Source: Chlorops oryzae (lineage: Eukaryota > Arthropoda > Insecta > Diptera > Chloropidae). Taken from it: a stretch of DNA of 64,000 nucleotides. How positions within the stretch are numbered: the stretch's first letter is position 1; each line of letters starts with the position of its first letter. This document shows, piece by piece, positions 31,130 to 42,165 of this stretch. Both the position numbers and the translations under genes were made by a program. The notes below the pieces were generated by a model. It saw only the letters and a list, made by a program, of their open reading frames with translations, did no database searches and had not been told where the DNA came from. The stretch is taken from positions 55,390,073 to 55,454,072 of the forward strand of contig CM035808.1 of assembly GCA_020466095.1 (NCBI GenBank). Direction: 5' to 3'.

Positions 31130-34100
31130 TTATTTGAATTTGAGACTTAGTAAGTTACAAGCTTTTGAATGTTTTTCTTTGCTTAATGCTTTAGTCAAAA
31201 CATCTGCTACATTTTCCTCTGATGGTATATATTTGACATCAATGCTGCCGTCAATGTATTTATCACGAATGTAATGAAAACGGATGTCAATATGCTTACT
31301 TCGCTTATGCACCATTGGATTCTTGACCATAAACTGCGCCCCCTGATTGTCAGAAAAAATCATGGTGGGTTCTTTCAGGAATACATCCAGTCCCATTTCA
31401 GCAAGAAGTCCACGAATAAAAGAGATTTCCTTTGAGCCTTGACATAGTGCAACGTACTCGGCTTCCATCGAACTCAGAGCTACCACAGATTGCTTTTTCG
31501 ATTCCCATCCTATAATGCCACCAGCTAGAAAAATCGCACAGCCAGTATAGGATTTTCGGTCACAGGCATCGCAGCCCCAATCAGCGTCTGTAAAACATTC
31601 AAGATTTCCTAAATTATTGTCATAGGATATTATACCTTTTGAATTCGTCTTCAAATATCGTAAAAGATGTTTAGCAGCCTTAACATGCTCAGAATGAGGA
31701 TGAGTAGAGAACTGGGCCAGCTTTGAAACCACATGTGCAACGTCCGGCCTTGATATGACTGCCAAGTACATGAGTCCGCCAATAAGACTCTGGTATTCCT
31801 TAATATTCAGCCCATCACACTGCTTTTCGCATTTGCTCAAAACCGTACCAGCCGCCCAAGGTGTTGCAGCAGGCTTACAGCTGCTCATTTGCCATCGATT
31901 TAACAGCTCTTCTGTATATCGCCCTTGATGAACACTTATTGCGCCGCGAGGTCCGCTCCTTTCAATTTCCATTCCAAGGTAGAATGATATAGGACCCTTG
32001 TCTTTAGCTTCTACATATTTATTCAATTCCGTGATGACACCATTCATTTCATTTTCCGTGAAAGTAGCCAACATTATGTCATCTACATACAACGCTATGA
32101 AACTGAGTTTTCCGTGGTTCCGCCTGTAGTATACTGAGTTATCTGACTTGCATCGCTTGAATCCCATGTTGAGTAAAATATCTGTCATCGTTTTATTCCA
32201 CTCTCTGCCAGCCTGTTTAAGACCGTAAAGCGCCTTTTTGAGCAAACACACTTTATCCGCATGATCGATGTCTTCAAAACTGGGAGGTTGGCGCATGTAA
32301 ACGATGTCTTCCAAATTTCCATTTAAATAAGCCGCCACTATATCAATATGATTCACCAGCATTCCAAATTTTGATGCCAACGACAGCAACAGTCGAATTG
32401 TAGTGTGCCGCACCACCGGTGCATATGTTTCCTGGTAATCGACGTTATATTTCTGCGAACAGCCTTGTGCTACTAGCCTCGCCTTGTATTTTTCCACCGA
32501 ACCATCAGCCTTCCTTTTCACCGAAAAAACCCATTTTGATCCTATGATGTTCTTTCCAATCGGTTTGTCCACTAAAGTCCATGTTTGGTTTTTCGTCAAG
32601 GAATCCAGTTCTGCTTTCATTGCTTCTTTCCAATGTTCCGCATCATCCGACTTTAATGCCTCATCTACGCTAAGAGGGGCATCAATCATGGAGTTCAAAA
32701 CTTCAGGAGCAGTATTGTACACCTTCCGTGGTCTGCCAACAGCACCCGTACGTAAAATTTTAGGTCTTCCTCTGCCACGTCGTTCTGTAGTTGATTCCAC
32801 CATCTCCTCTGATTGCTCCGTTGGCAGTTCAGCCGATTGACTTTCATCACTTGCAGTTTCGTATGCATCTTCTTCTTTATTCCACGAATCATTGAATGCA
32901 TGAACCGCATCTTCATCAGGCTTGAACAAATCAGTGTAGAATATTTCAGTACTTGCATTGTCGTCCACGTTGCTTTCTTCAAAAGAATTTTCGAAAAATA
33001 TGACATCTCTCGCCTTTATAAGTTCTCTTGTTCTAATATCGAACAATCGATAGCCCTTCGTACGACTCTCATATCCTACAAATTTCAATTTCCGTCCTTT
33101 TGGCATGAACTTGTTTCCGGTCCGATTTTTATTAAGAACTACAGCATCGCAGCCAAAAACCTTGAAATGAGAAATCGATGGCTTTTTGCCGTACCATCTC
33201 TCATATGGAGTAGTATCCTGTAAAACTTTTGTCGGAACTCTATTGCGAATATATGTTGCTGCGTTTATAGCTTCCGCCCATAAGTACTGAGGCATCCCTG
33301 ATTCTTGCAGCATACACCTCGCACTTTCTACGAGAGTTCTGTTCATTCTTTCCGCCACGCCGTTTTGTTGAGGACAATAAGCCACCGTTGTCTGATGAAT
33401 TATTCCGTGGTCTTCAAAAAATTTCTTAAATTGGTTGTTTACGAATTCTTTGCCGTTATCCGTTCTGACCGTCTTGATTCTGAGGCCTGTCTGCTTTTCT
33501 ACTATAGCCGCAAAAATTTTAAAAGTTTCAAAGGCTTCCGACTTCTTTTTCAAAAAATAGACCGACGTATATCTTGAAAAGTCATCAATAAATGTAATTA
33601 TATACGACGCACCGCCTACTGATTTTATTTGAAAAGGCCCGCACAGATCACTATGAATTACATCCAAAATTTGTTTACTTCCAACTTGTGAATAGCTTTG
33701 ATACGGCTTGGAACAAATTTTGCCCAACGCACAAGTCATACATTGAAAATTCTCCGGGAGTTTTACATTAAGTCCGTACACCATATTTTTGTTACAAAGC
33801 TTGTTAATGTCATTTGGATTCAAATGTCCTAAACGCGAATGCCACATTTTATGATCATGTGCATTTGATACGCTGTTGAGGAATTCGTTGTTTTCCATTT
33901 TTAAATTTACAACAAAAATCCCATTTGTTTTTATTACCGAAAACATTTTCACGTCATTATTGTTTTTGACCGATGCCACACGCTTCGAAAAACACACTGT
34001 ATGACCGGCTTCTATTATTTTTGAAACTGATAAAAAGTTCGAATGTATTGTCGGAACGTAAAGAACATTTCGTAGCTTTATTTTCATAAACTTTGATTCA

Positions 34101-35089
34101 ACGTTAACTGTTCCTATTCCATCCGCACAAATAGTTTCGCCCGAAGCTAATATTATTTTCTGATTGCATTTTTTTAACGATTCAAAATAAGTTTTATTAT
34201 GGCACAAATGCGATGACGCGCCTGAATCCAAAATCCATTTTTCTCCAACATCATCACTAACTGCTAACAATGCTGAAGCAGCTGATTGTTGGTCGGTTTG
34301 TTTACATTGTGACCGTATGTGTCCCATTCGGCCACACTTATAACATTTGACATTATCGTAGTTCTTCTTACTTTTGTACCCGTTACTTTCGTTATTGCCA
34401 GCACTATCGCCGCTGCTTGTTTGACGTTTTACACTGCTGTTGTTTCCTTTTGTGACTTCCTTCTTCTCCTTTTTGTTCCAGTTATTTCTCCTGTTCGAAT
34501 TCGCCGCAAATATTTTTTCGCCCTCGACGCCATTTTTGTCGCACTGACGCCGTTCTTCTTCTAGAACTTTCGAAATTAACTGTTCAAATTCCGGCAACTG
34601 ATCTCTGCTCTCCACTGCCACCACGAAACTTTCCATTTCGTCCGGTAATGCGCAAAGCAGCATAATGGAAACCAGTTCCCCATTAAGATTAATTCCTATG
34701 CCTTTCAGATCTTCAATTATGTTCCGAAAATCTCCGATTTGGCTTCCAAGCTTTTCCGAAGAATTTATTTTAAAGCGCACAAGCTTTTTAAATAAATTAA
34801 CCTTACGACACGCTGTGTTCGCTTCGTACAAGGATTTAAATTTTCTCCACGCATCTTTCGCATGCGTACAGTTCTTGATATTTATCAACTCACTCGGTTT
34901 AACGTTGAGTGTAATTACAGCCAGCGCCTTCTGATCCGCACAATTCCAGAGCAGTTTTTCGCCTTCTTCATTTCCACAAGTTGTGTCAATGACGTACCAG
35001 AGATCCAACGTAATCAGCAAACTTTTAAGCTGAATCGCCCACGTTGAATAATTTTCACCGTTTAATTTTTCGACCGCTACCGAATTCAT
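31130..35089 (-). CDS. Copia gag-pol polyprotein, 1319 aa, intact
   Basis: One frame encodes every copia product in the copia order. Gag occupies about residues 1-245, with a CCHC zinc knuckle C249-C252-H257-C262 for RNA packaging. The protease active site is DSGA at 288. Integrase has the HHCC zinc region (about 417-453, ending CMTC) and catalytic D481, D544 and E580 (DD35E) in IHSDLCGP, RTDNGKEF and QQNGVAERMN. Next comes a linker with two AT-hook-like GRP cores (RRGRGRPK near 772, VGRPRK near 785). RT has HIDIVAAYLNG (D916) and YVDD (1001-1004). RNase H has CFTDADWG, SSMEAEY and SDNQGA. No stop, frameshift or missing catalytic residue was seen. The ATG at 35089 lies about 100 bp inside the 5' LTR. 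Expressed as genomic RNA, the protein would act in cytoplasmic particles and, after import, in the nucleus. Confidence 0.95.
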   Translation of the reverse strand: MNSVAVEKLNGENYSTWAIQLKSLLITLDLWYVIDTTCGNEEGEKLLWNCADQKALAVITLNVKPSELINIKNCTHAKDAWRKFKSLYEANTACRKVNLFKKLVRFKINSSEKLGSQIGDFRNIIEDLKGIGINLNGELVSIMLLCALPDEMESFVVAVESRDQLPEFEQLISKVLEEERRQCDKNGVEGEKIFAANSNRRNNWNKKEKKEVTKGNNSSVKRQTSSGDSAGNNESNGYKSKKNYDNVKCYKCGRMGHIRSQCKQTDQQSAASALLAVSDDVGEKWILDSGASSHLCHNKTYFESLKKCNQKIILASGETICADGIGTVNVESKFMKIKLRNVLYVPTIHSNFLSVSKIIEAGHTVCFSKRVASVKNNNDVKMFSVIKTNGIFVVNLKMENNEFLNSVSNAHDHKMWHSRLGHLNPNDINKLCNKNMVYGLNVKLPENFQCMTCALGKICSKPYQSYSQVGSKQILDVIHSDLCGPFQIKSVGGASYIITFIDDFSRYTSVYFLKKKSEAFETFKIFAAIVEKQTGLRIKTVRTDNGKEFVNNQFKKFFEDHGIIHQTTVAYCPQQNGVAERMNRTLVESARCMLQESGMPQYLWAEAINAATYIRNRVPTKVLQDTTPYERWYGKKPSISHFKVFGCDAVVLNKNRTGNKFMPKGRKLKFVGYESRTKGYRLFDIRTRELIKARDVIFFENSFEESNVDDNASTEIFYTDLFKPDEDAVHAFNDSWNKEEDAYETASDESQSAELPTEQSEEMVESTTERRGRGRPKILRTGAVGRPRKVYNTAPEVLNSMIDAPLSVDEALKSDDAEHWKEAMKAELDSLTKNQTWTLVDKPIGKNIIGSKWVFSVKRKADGSVEKYKARLVAQGCSQKYNVDYQETYAPVVRHTTIRLLLSLASKFGMLVNHIDIVAAYLNGNLEDIVYMRQPPSFEDIDHADKVCLLKKALYGLKQAGREWNKTMTDILLNMGFKRCKSDNSVYYRRNHGKLSFIALYVDDIMLATFTENEMNGVITELNKYVEAKDKGPISFYLGMEIERSGPRGAISVHQGRYTEELLNRWQMSSCKPAATPWAAGTVLSKCEKQCDGLNIKEYQSLIGGLMYLAVISRPDVAHVVSKLAQFSTHPHSEHVKAAKHLLRYLKTNSKGIISYDNNLGNLECFTDADWGCDACDRKSYTGCAIFLAGGIIGWESKKQSVVALSSMEAEYVALCQGSKEISFIRGLLAEMGLDVFLKEPTMIFSDNQGAQFMVKNPMVHKRSKHIDIRFHYIRDKYIDGSIDVKYIPSEENVADVLTKALSKEKHSKACNLLSLKFK

Positions 35090-35175
35090 TTCGAACTTCC
35101 GATTCCCGAATTCACAATTAAACGAATTTAAAATAAACTTTGCGAACTAGCTCCAAAGAAAAAACAACTCTCAAG

Positions 35176-35195
35176 CGCTCTAGGACCATAACCAA
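35176..35195 (-). other. Copia primer-binding site
   Basis: Minus-strand TTGGTTATGGTCCTAGAGCG adjoins the 5' LTR. The GGTTATGG core is like the copia primer site that pairs with an internal fragment of initiator tRNA-Met. Confidence 0.65.
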
Positions 35196-35355
35196 TGTAG
35201 AAAAATTGGAAGCAGAGCAAGGTTAAACGCAGGAGAGAGCTTTTCGTTCTTTACTGTATGCTTTATTCTTACAGACTAAAAGTTATAATTGAAATGTGAA
35301 GTGTCAAAAATGATGTGACAGTTGATATTGGGTTGTAAGTGTTGCCATACTAACA
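35196..35355 (-). repeat. Copia 5' LTR
   Basis: 160 bp, matching the other LTR except for two fewer A in an A-run near the TGTAG end. Followed by the TSD ATTGA. Confidence 0.92.
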
Positions 35356-35786
35356 ATTGACATACATTTTTGACTACGGCTACGAATTTGATTGTACATA
35401 GAATTTAGTATTTTTGCTGAAACGGTGTGATCAAAAAGTTATGTGCACAAGGTAGGACTAAAAGAACAATTTCTATTTCTCCTTAATATTGAAAATCCTT
35501 GATTATTTTTATGTTTTTCAAGCTTTTCATATCGTTTTGTGGGTTTGGTAGATATTTTATATGTAATGAACTTGAAAATCTCCTAAAATTAAAAATAAAA
35601 GTGGCAATGCATTTCACCAGAGCAGAGCTAAAGATTTCGCTGCCATAGTGTGCTTCCCTTTTCCTCATGCTATATGCCTATGTTGAAGCAGCGTAGCTCT
35701 AACACATTGCAGGGATTAGGAAGAAGAAGAGTTAGACCTATAGTCCTATATGGGCATCATATAGTAATATAGGGGACCATATATTA

Positions 35787-36002
35787 CTATATATGTCACT
35801 CTCATAGATTTTGGGCGGGACATTTTGCGCCAGTTAGAAAGAGACGTTTCTCGGCAGACAAAAAAAGAGCGAGAGAGAAATACTTTTGGTGAGTACCTAA
35901 GTGAAAACTGCTCATTTTGGTGGGTACCCAAGACCGTGGTGGGTACCCAAGACCGTGTTGAAAAGAGCCAAAATAGAAACGGCTCCTGAGTGACATATAT
36001 AG
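35787..36002. repeat. 216-bp small inverted-repeat element
   Basis: Exact 15-bp inverted ends (CTATATATGTCACTC at 35787 and its complement ending at 36002). The inside is GAGA-rich and includes a 20-bp tandem pair, GGTGGGTACCCAAGACCGTG, at about 35919-35958. Non-coding MITE-like unit adjoining the split TIR element. Confidence 0.55.
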
Positions 36003-36457
36003 TTATATATGTAGGGGACACTTACAACAACAACCGAATTCCGTGGTGAACTAGTGATGCTATAATTTTTGAAGTATTCACTCAATTTTGTAACTCAACA
36101 TACTTGCGTGTAAATTTTTTTATGTTTTCTTTTAAATGTTAAACTTTTTAAGTTTTTTTTAATGATAATTTATGCAATTCTGTACCCATTTCATTCAGAA
36201 CAGATCCAAAAATATATAGTTTATGCATTCTATTTATCATGATATGTAATAAGTACTTGAGCCACTAATTATGTATCGAATGGTGGAATTCAAACTTTTT
36301 GAGAATCGGTCATATTCGACGCATGAGTACTCTTCTTTAGCGTTCCTCAATAATATGAACAAAATTTTATCTAATTTTTTTTTGATTTTATAAAAATAAC
36401 ATATTTTGCTGAAAAATAAAATGAGTTCTTATGAAAAACCATTGATTAACACTTATA
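36003..36457. other. AT-rich spacer, no gene
   Basis: Nothing recognised. It ends in the left TSD of the next LINE. Confidence 0.4.
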
Positions 36458-37042
36458 TATATCTGATTGGAGTCGAAAGGTCTACTGGGTAGCGCGCACG
36501 CAAAATTTCTATCGTGTAATATAGCAAATCTTGAAACCTTTTTAAAATTTTTCAAAACTAACGGAGAGAACTGGGGAGCCGGTTGTTTGAAAGCTGGTAA
36601 ATGCTGGAGTGTTCGATATTGGAGACGGCGCTACCGCCCGCTTAATATCACTAAATATCAACAGGTGAAAATCGGAGTGCTTCGCGGATTTTAATAACAA
36701 ATACTGCAGCAACAACAAAAATTGGGTTATAAGCAGAATCCACTATAGGTAAGCAGTAACTCGGAGAAAAGGGAACGGATATATTGTGCCCAACTCTACA
36801 CAGTCGCTGTCGACATAGCGGAGACACAAACCACTGTTCAACACAACTGCTTAAAAGCTCCTGAATACGATCAACGATCCAAGCCGTGGTTCTTGGACTA
36901 GCTAGTCTGCGGTTTTAAGGACGACAACTGCCGGCAAACCAGTTTACTAACACGGCAAACTAGGCGTTTGGAAACTGTAACCCAGCATACAAAGATTAAA
37001 TTGAAGATTCGCGGTAATTTAAAAAAATGATGGGAAAAAACG

Positions 37043-37702
37043 ATGGAAACCCCAAGCCGAGTTGCGACCACGGACGGCACAGGAATGCAAAAAGCGAAGC
37101 GCAAAATACCAGATACTTCCCCAGAAGTCGAGAATGCGGTAGGAAATATGTCAGTAACCGATTTGATGTCAATGATGGCGAGATTATTGGACGAAAGAAT
37201 GGCGAAACTGGCAACCAAAGAGGATATGGAAGGTGTTAAAGAGCAAGTCGGTGCTTTAGAGGCAAAAGTCAATATATTGGCATCCGAGAATCAAGCTCTA
37301 AAAAAAGAAGTCAAAAAGATTCAAAGAGAGAAGGAGGACGGAGAGTGGCGCTTACAGCATTTAGAAGACGTAGCGAAACGCAAGAATTTAATAATTAGAG
37401 GCATCGATGCACTTAAACCCCCGCTAGATGCTGTGAATGAATTGTGTACTCAAACGCTTAGAATTACTGCACCTATTTTAATCGAATCAGCTACAAAGCT
37501 ACACGAAAAAAACGGTAAAATGGCAGTGCTAATGGAGCTTGGTTCAATGGCAGCTAAACGCGAGATACTAAAACGCACAAAGAATCTGTCTGGAACCAAT
37601 ATCTACATCGAGCAGGATCTGAATAGTAAAAGGCAAACGCGTAAACGGATAATGCTGACACTTCGAAGGGAAATTCTGGCTTTTAATAACTGCAAAAATT
37701 AG
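37043..37702 (+). CDS. LINE ORF1 protein, 219 aa, coiled coil
   Basis: Open frame from the ATG at 37043. A long charged coiled-coil segment (about residues 55-115, e.g. EQVGALEAKVNILASENQAL) is followed by RKNLIIRGIDALKPPLDAVN, resembling the RNA-binding part of coiled-coil ORF1 proteins, then a basic C-terminus. No zinc knuckle. Its likely role is binding the element RNA. It is intact although ORF2 is broken. An ATG at 37027 in another frame is not used. Confidence 0.6.
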   Translation: METPSRVATTDGTGMQKAKRKIPDTSPEVENAVGNMSVTDLMSMMARLLDERMAKLATKEDMEGVKEQVGALEAKVNILASENQALKKEVKKIQREKEDGEWRLQHLEDVAKRKNLIIRGIDALKPPLDAVNELCTQTLRITAPILIESATKLHEKNGKMAVLMELGSMAAKREILKRTKNLSGTNIYIEQDLNSKRQTRKRIMLTLRREILAFNNCKN

Positions 37703-37899
37703 GAGTGCGCAATGATAAACTGGCAGTGGAAGGCAACTGGTTTTATTGGGATAGAGGCAACAAACTAATGTGTGGTCAACAAAGTGGACTAGAAGTTTTC
37801 AAAAAAATATATGGTGAGATGTTTAATGTAGATGTAAACTTTGAAGTATTGTTAAGTAGGCTTAGTACAAAAAACATGTAAACGTCAGTCGGGGGGCCT

Positions 37900-40800
37900 C
37901 GGAAAAGAATAAAAAACCTAAAAGAAACAGTAAAGAGCGGGAAGTCCAAAATTTGTATTCGAAAATCTCTATTGTTGCTTATAATGTAAATGGATTGGGG
38001 AGGAAAAGGGCTAAAACGGATTTCTTTGAGTACATAAGTAAATGTGACGTGTTTGCGTTGCTGGAAACACATGTAGAGAAACAAAATATCGAAAACTATG
38101 AAAATAACTTTGTTTTTAAAAATTTTTTATACGTTTTGGATTGCGGCGACCAGGAGCAGCAGATTTGGTAGAAGTAGTGGTGGAGTTGTGTTTGGAGTAA
38201 AAAAAGGACTAGAAAAAGTTGGTATTAAACATGTTTTCGAATACAGAAATGGCGTCAATTTTGTAAAACTATTGTTTAATAAGATAACTATTTCGTTATT
38301 TCCACTTTATTTAAGAGGAGCCGATTGGACTGCCGAGTATAAGGTGGTGAGAGATTTCTTTGACCTAAATGAAATTATAAACCCAATAATAATGGGGGAT
38401 CTGAATGTAAGAATTGGAAAAGAACAACAGAATGTTGGTGAAATGGTTATGTCAATGTTTACTAATGGGGCCGACGTACGGAAATCGAAAGATAAACTAG
38501 TTAACGGAAACGGTAGAAGTATTTTGGAATTTTTTGATGATTACGGTTTGATAGTTTTGAATGGAAGAACACGAAGTGATGTGGACGGAGAGTTTACCTA
38601 TATAGGAGGACAGGGGAATTCGGTAAATGATCTATGTGCCGTATCACAAGAATTAGCACAAGTTATTTTAGACTTTGAAGTCGAAGAGAAAATTTGGTCC
38701 GACCATTTGCCGATAAAACTATCCCTAGAAATTCAAAAAGGCTCAAATGCAAGAGAAAAAACTCAATCTATTACCAAAATTGTTATGGATAGAGTCTAGG
38801 AAAGAAATCTACCAATCACGTTTAAACGAAAAACTTTTTGATTTACTTGCGGAAAAACCAAATGTAGATCTTCAGGATTTATGTAATATAATTTATTCGT
38901 CTGCAGAGAAAAATATGAGAACAAAATCTACAGGGCACAAAAGTAAATGGTTTGATTACCAATGCGAAAAATTCCGAAATACGCTGTTTAAGAAATTGAA
39001 AAAGTTCAGAAAATCAAACAGTGAAGACGATAAACTAAACTACATTGAAGCTAAAAGAGTGTATGAAGAGTTATGTGACGCAAAAAAACTTGAACATATT
39101 ACAAATATAGAGAGGACACTAACAAATGTGAAAAATAGTAAAGACTGGTGGAACGCCGCAAAGTATATAAAAAATCAGGATTTTTGTGTAGGCCCGCACA
39201 TTACAGCAGATATGTTTAGAAACCATTTTCAGAGTTTATTGAATCACCAAAACAATGTACCAGAACTAGACTATGTACCCCCAGAAACACACGATACTTA
39301 TCTAGATGGGCCTGTTACCGTCGAGGAAATAAAAACAAATGTTAAAGAAAACAAAGCAGAATAAAGCACCAGGCATGGATAGAGTTTCATATGAATTCTT
39401 TTCTAACGCAACGAACGAGTTTCTAGAAAGCTTAGCAGATGTTTACAACAGAAATTTAGATACGGCAAATGTTGACGTAACTTTCGAAACAAGTATAATT
39501 TTCCCTATCTTTAAAAAAGGTAATGCTGATGATGCCCAAAACTACAGAGGAATATCCTTTATGAATTGTATCGCGAAGATTTTAATGGGTATCGTAAATA
39601 ATCGTTTGGGTGCGTGGGTGGAAAGAAATGGAAAATTAAATGAGTTTCAGGCAGGCTTCAGAAAAAGTTATTCAACGTATGATAATATTTACAATCTAAC
39701 GTCAATCGTCCATTTAAAATGGTCAGAAAAAAAGAAAGTGTACGTATTTTTCGTAGACTTTCGTGCGGCTTTTGACAAAATACCCAGAAGACTTCTTATG
39801 CATAAGTTAAGAGAACTCAAGGTATCGGAAAAAATAATTAGATTTTTGGAAGCAGTGTATTCTAACACAAAATCAGTGGTGTGGACTGGGCAAGAGCTCT
39901 CGGATCCCTTTTGCACACATACTGGAGTTAAGCAAGGATGTCTGCTATCTCCACTTTTATTTGCTCTCTTTATCAATGATCTACATGATGATCTAGGAGG
40001 AGGCCTAGATATTGATAACCTAAACGTTAGAGTCCTTCTTTATGCAGATGATCTAGCTATTCTCGCAGATGATGCTAATATTTTGCAAAATATGATAAAC
40101 CGACTAGAACAGTACTGTGGATCATGGGGAATGGAAGTAAATCCAGAAAAATCAAAAATAATGGTCTTTAAAAAGGGTGGAAGACTAGCAGCAAGGGAGA
40201 GATGGTATTATAAGCGAGAGGAGATTGAGATCGTACCAGAGTATAAATATCTTGGCATTATTTTAACACCTACTCTATCGTTTAAAAAACATATCAAAAA
40301 GCGAAATAGTGAAGCAAAATTCAAAATAAATAGTACATGGGCAAGTTTTTTGGGCAAGAGGAAAATTCCATTGAGAGCAAAGTGGAAAACCTACTTGGCA
40401 GTTTGTCGATCGGTGCAGGCATATGGAGCACAGATTTGGGGATATGGTGATTTTGAAGAGGTAAATCTGCTACAAAGATGTTTTGTGAAAAGGATTTTAA
40501 AGTTGCCAAACCAAACGCCGAATTACGTTCTAGCACTAGAGGGAGGACTAGAAGATGGTTACATATATACGCTAGGTTTACATTTGGAGTATATATGGAA
40601 AACATTATTTGAATATGAGGAATCTCGATTGCCGTACCAACTCTCAAAAAAAAATTCTAGTTAAAAAAGTATATTGGTATACGGAAATAGAAACTTTAAT
40701 GAGATCGTGCGATATAGACTGGGAAAATAGATTAACATCGAAATATGAATGGAAGAAGAACAATGTTGGACTCTTGACCAATCTAAAATACAAAAAGACT

Positions 40801-41133
40801 AATGAATATGTTGAATTAGCGAGAAGTAGTCATACAAGAATATATAGAAACTTGGATTTCTCAAAATCGATAACATATTGCAATGAAAACTTTAATCGTA
40901 CTCAAATAACTTGGATAATGAAAGCTCGGGGGGATTTACTTTGGCTTAATGGAAGTAGATTTAATGGGGCTACTTCAAGGCTCTGTAGTCTATGCAATCT
41001 AAATGAGGAAGAGAATTTAATGCACTTTTTGGGACGTTGCCCAGTACTCAAAGAAATACGATTAGCGTGCTTCTCAGACTGCTCTTTAAATGAGATAAGT
41101 ATATTGGAAGTCCTAAACGGTTTGAAAGGTTGA
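37900..41133 (+). pseudogene. LINE ORF2: endonuclease and reverse transcriptase, frameshifted
   Basis: Endonuclease pieces: SIVAYNVNGLGRKRAKTDFF and LLETHVE (37953-38171), then in another frame MGDLNVRIG and WSDHLPI (38098-38799). A linker frame follows (38747-39364). RT (39339-40664) has KAPGMDRVSYEFF, FVDFRAAFDKI, GVKQGCLLSPLLFALFINDL and LLYADDLAI, so its catalytic residues remain. The C-terminal part (40609-41133) has CSLCNLNEEENLMHFLGRCP, a CCHC-like tail. The five frames need four frameshifts (near 38130, 38760, 39345 and 40650), so no complete protein is made. Confidence 0.8.
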
Positions 41134-41579
41134 AGTAATCTAGCCACGTATGTTGAAAAAGCAATTGCTTATAGAAAACTCCTGGTAGATGAATTCAATT
41201 TTTGAGGCTTTAAAGAATTATAAATTGTAATTTTAAGAAAGAGATAAATTTAAGCTCGACTCACGACAGACGGCTATTATTTTGCCATGTCGTATTGATT
41301 CTTTAACAAATGTATAAGATACTTTTAAGTTTTGAATTTTAAATTTGAATTTTTGTAGTAGATATTAAGATCAAATACAGGAAATAAAGAATCTATCTAT
41401 CTATCTATCTATATCTGATTTTTAACAGAAATTTTAGTTCATGTTACAAGATTATAAAATATTTGTTTGACCGGAACCGGAATTTTCAGGGGGCGTGCTA
41501 CGTTTTTGATTTTTCCATAAGAATGTATGCACAGGGGGCCTACTTCAATTCAACACACACGTTTTTTGCCAAGTGCCAT

Positions 41580-42165
41580 CTATAGTAGTATATGATAGGC
41601 ATATAGCATGAGGAAAAGAGAAGCATGCAATGGCAGCGAAATCTTTACTCTGCTGTGGTGAAATACATTGCCGCTTTTCTTTTTAATTTTGGGAGATTTT
41701 CGAGTACATTGCATATAAAATATCTACCAAACTCATAAAATGATATGAAAAGCTTGAAAAACATAAACTAATCAAGGAATCTCAATATCAAGGAGAAATA
41801 TAAAACTATGTAAAAATATGCAAAAATGCTAAATTCTATGTACAATCAAATTCGTAGCCGTGGTCAAAAATGTATGTCAATTTATTACAAAATGAACACA
41901 TTCGTGCACATTGAGCAAAAACATATCGTAATAGATTTAGTAAAGTTTCAATTATGAACTTTTCAAACTTTATAAAAAACCGAGCCGACGCCGTGTTTCT
42001 TTTATAATTTTCTTCCAAGTGGCATCATAGCGCCACTTTGTGTCTACCCGTATTGTTGTTGGTAGCTTTCTGGTGAATTTCTCGAAAGAGTTGAATTTCC
42101 TATACCTGCCTAATGGTGAATTTCTTATTAGCGGCAGAGGCTTTTCGACGTCGACAGTTAAGGCT
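41580..42165. mobile_element. Second, inverted copy of the split TIR element (copia-free)
   Basis: Read in reverse it matches 30600-30905 joined to 35361-35660. Shared blocks include GAACACATTCGTGCACATTG, the GGCATCAT(A/G)... region and TTTCGACGTCGACAGTTA. It spans the copia target without interruption, so it documents the empty site. One outer end is not preserved. Confidence 0.65.

Larger units (their letters stand above)
30906..35355 (-). mobile_element. Full-length Ty1/copia retrotransposon, intact and young
   Basis: 4450 bp. LTRs 30906-31067 and 35196-35355 appear identical except for an A-run length (7 against 5). The TSD ATTGA flanks both sides (30901-30905 and 35356-35360). A primer site and a polypurine tract are present and one uninterrupted gag-pol frame fills the interior. 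The second copy of the surrounding element (41580-42165) shows the empty site. All signs point to a recent insertion. Confidence 0.95.
30461..35750. mobile_element. TIR element split by a copia insertion
   Basis: The left end 30461-30535 (TAGGTCTAACTCTTCTTCTT and onward through CTGCTTCAACATAGGC) is the inverted complement of 35676-35750. Without the 4.45-kb copia and its 5-bp TSD, the element is about 835 bp and non-coding. An imperfect internal repeat (GGAAATTCAACTCTTT... at 30619 and 30678) is present. A second, opposite copy of the interior lies at 41580-42165, where the copia is absent. Confidence 0.7.
36469..41409 (+). mobile_element. Full-length non-LTR retrotransposon with 11-bp TSD
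   Basis: 4941 bp between two copies of TATATCTGATT (36458-36468 and 41410-41420). The 3' end is an ATCT-repeat tail (about 41388-41409) instead of poly(A). A 5' untranslated region of about 570 bp precedes ORF1, and an ORF2 with endonuclease and RT follows. ORF2 has several frameshifts. The clade was not settled; the tail and the endonuclease-RT texture suggest the Jockey/I/CR1 grouping. Confidence 0.85.

Noticed and set aside
32484..35047. Plus-strand frames of 60-136 aa within the copia element
   Set aside because: Antisense shadows of the intact gag-pol frame.
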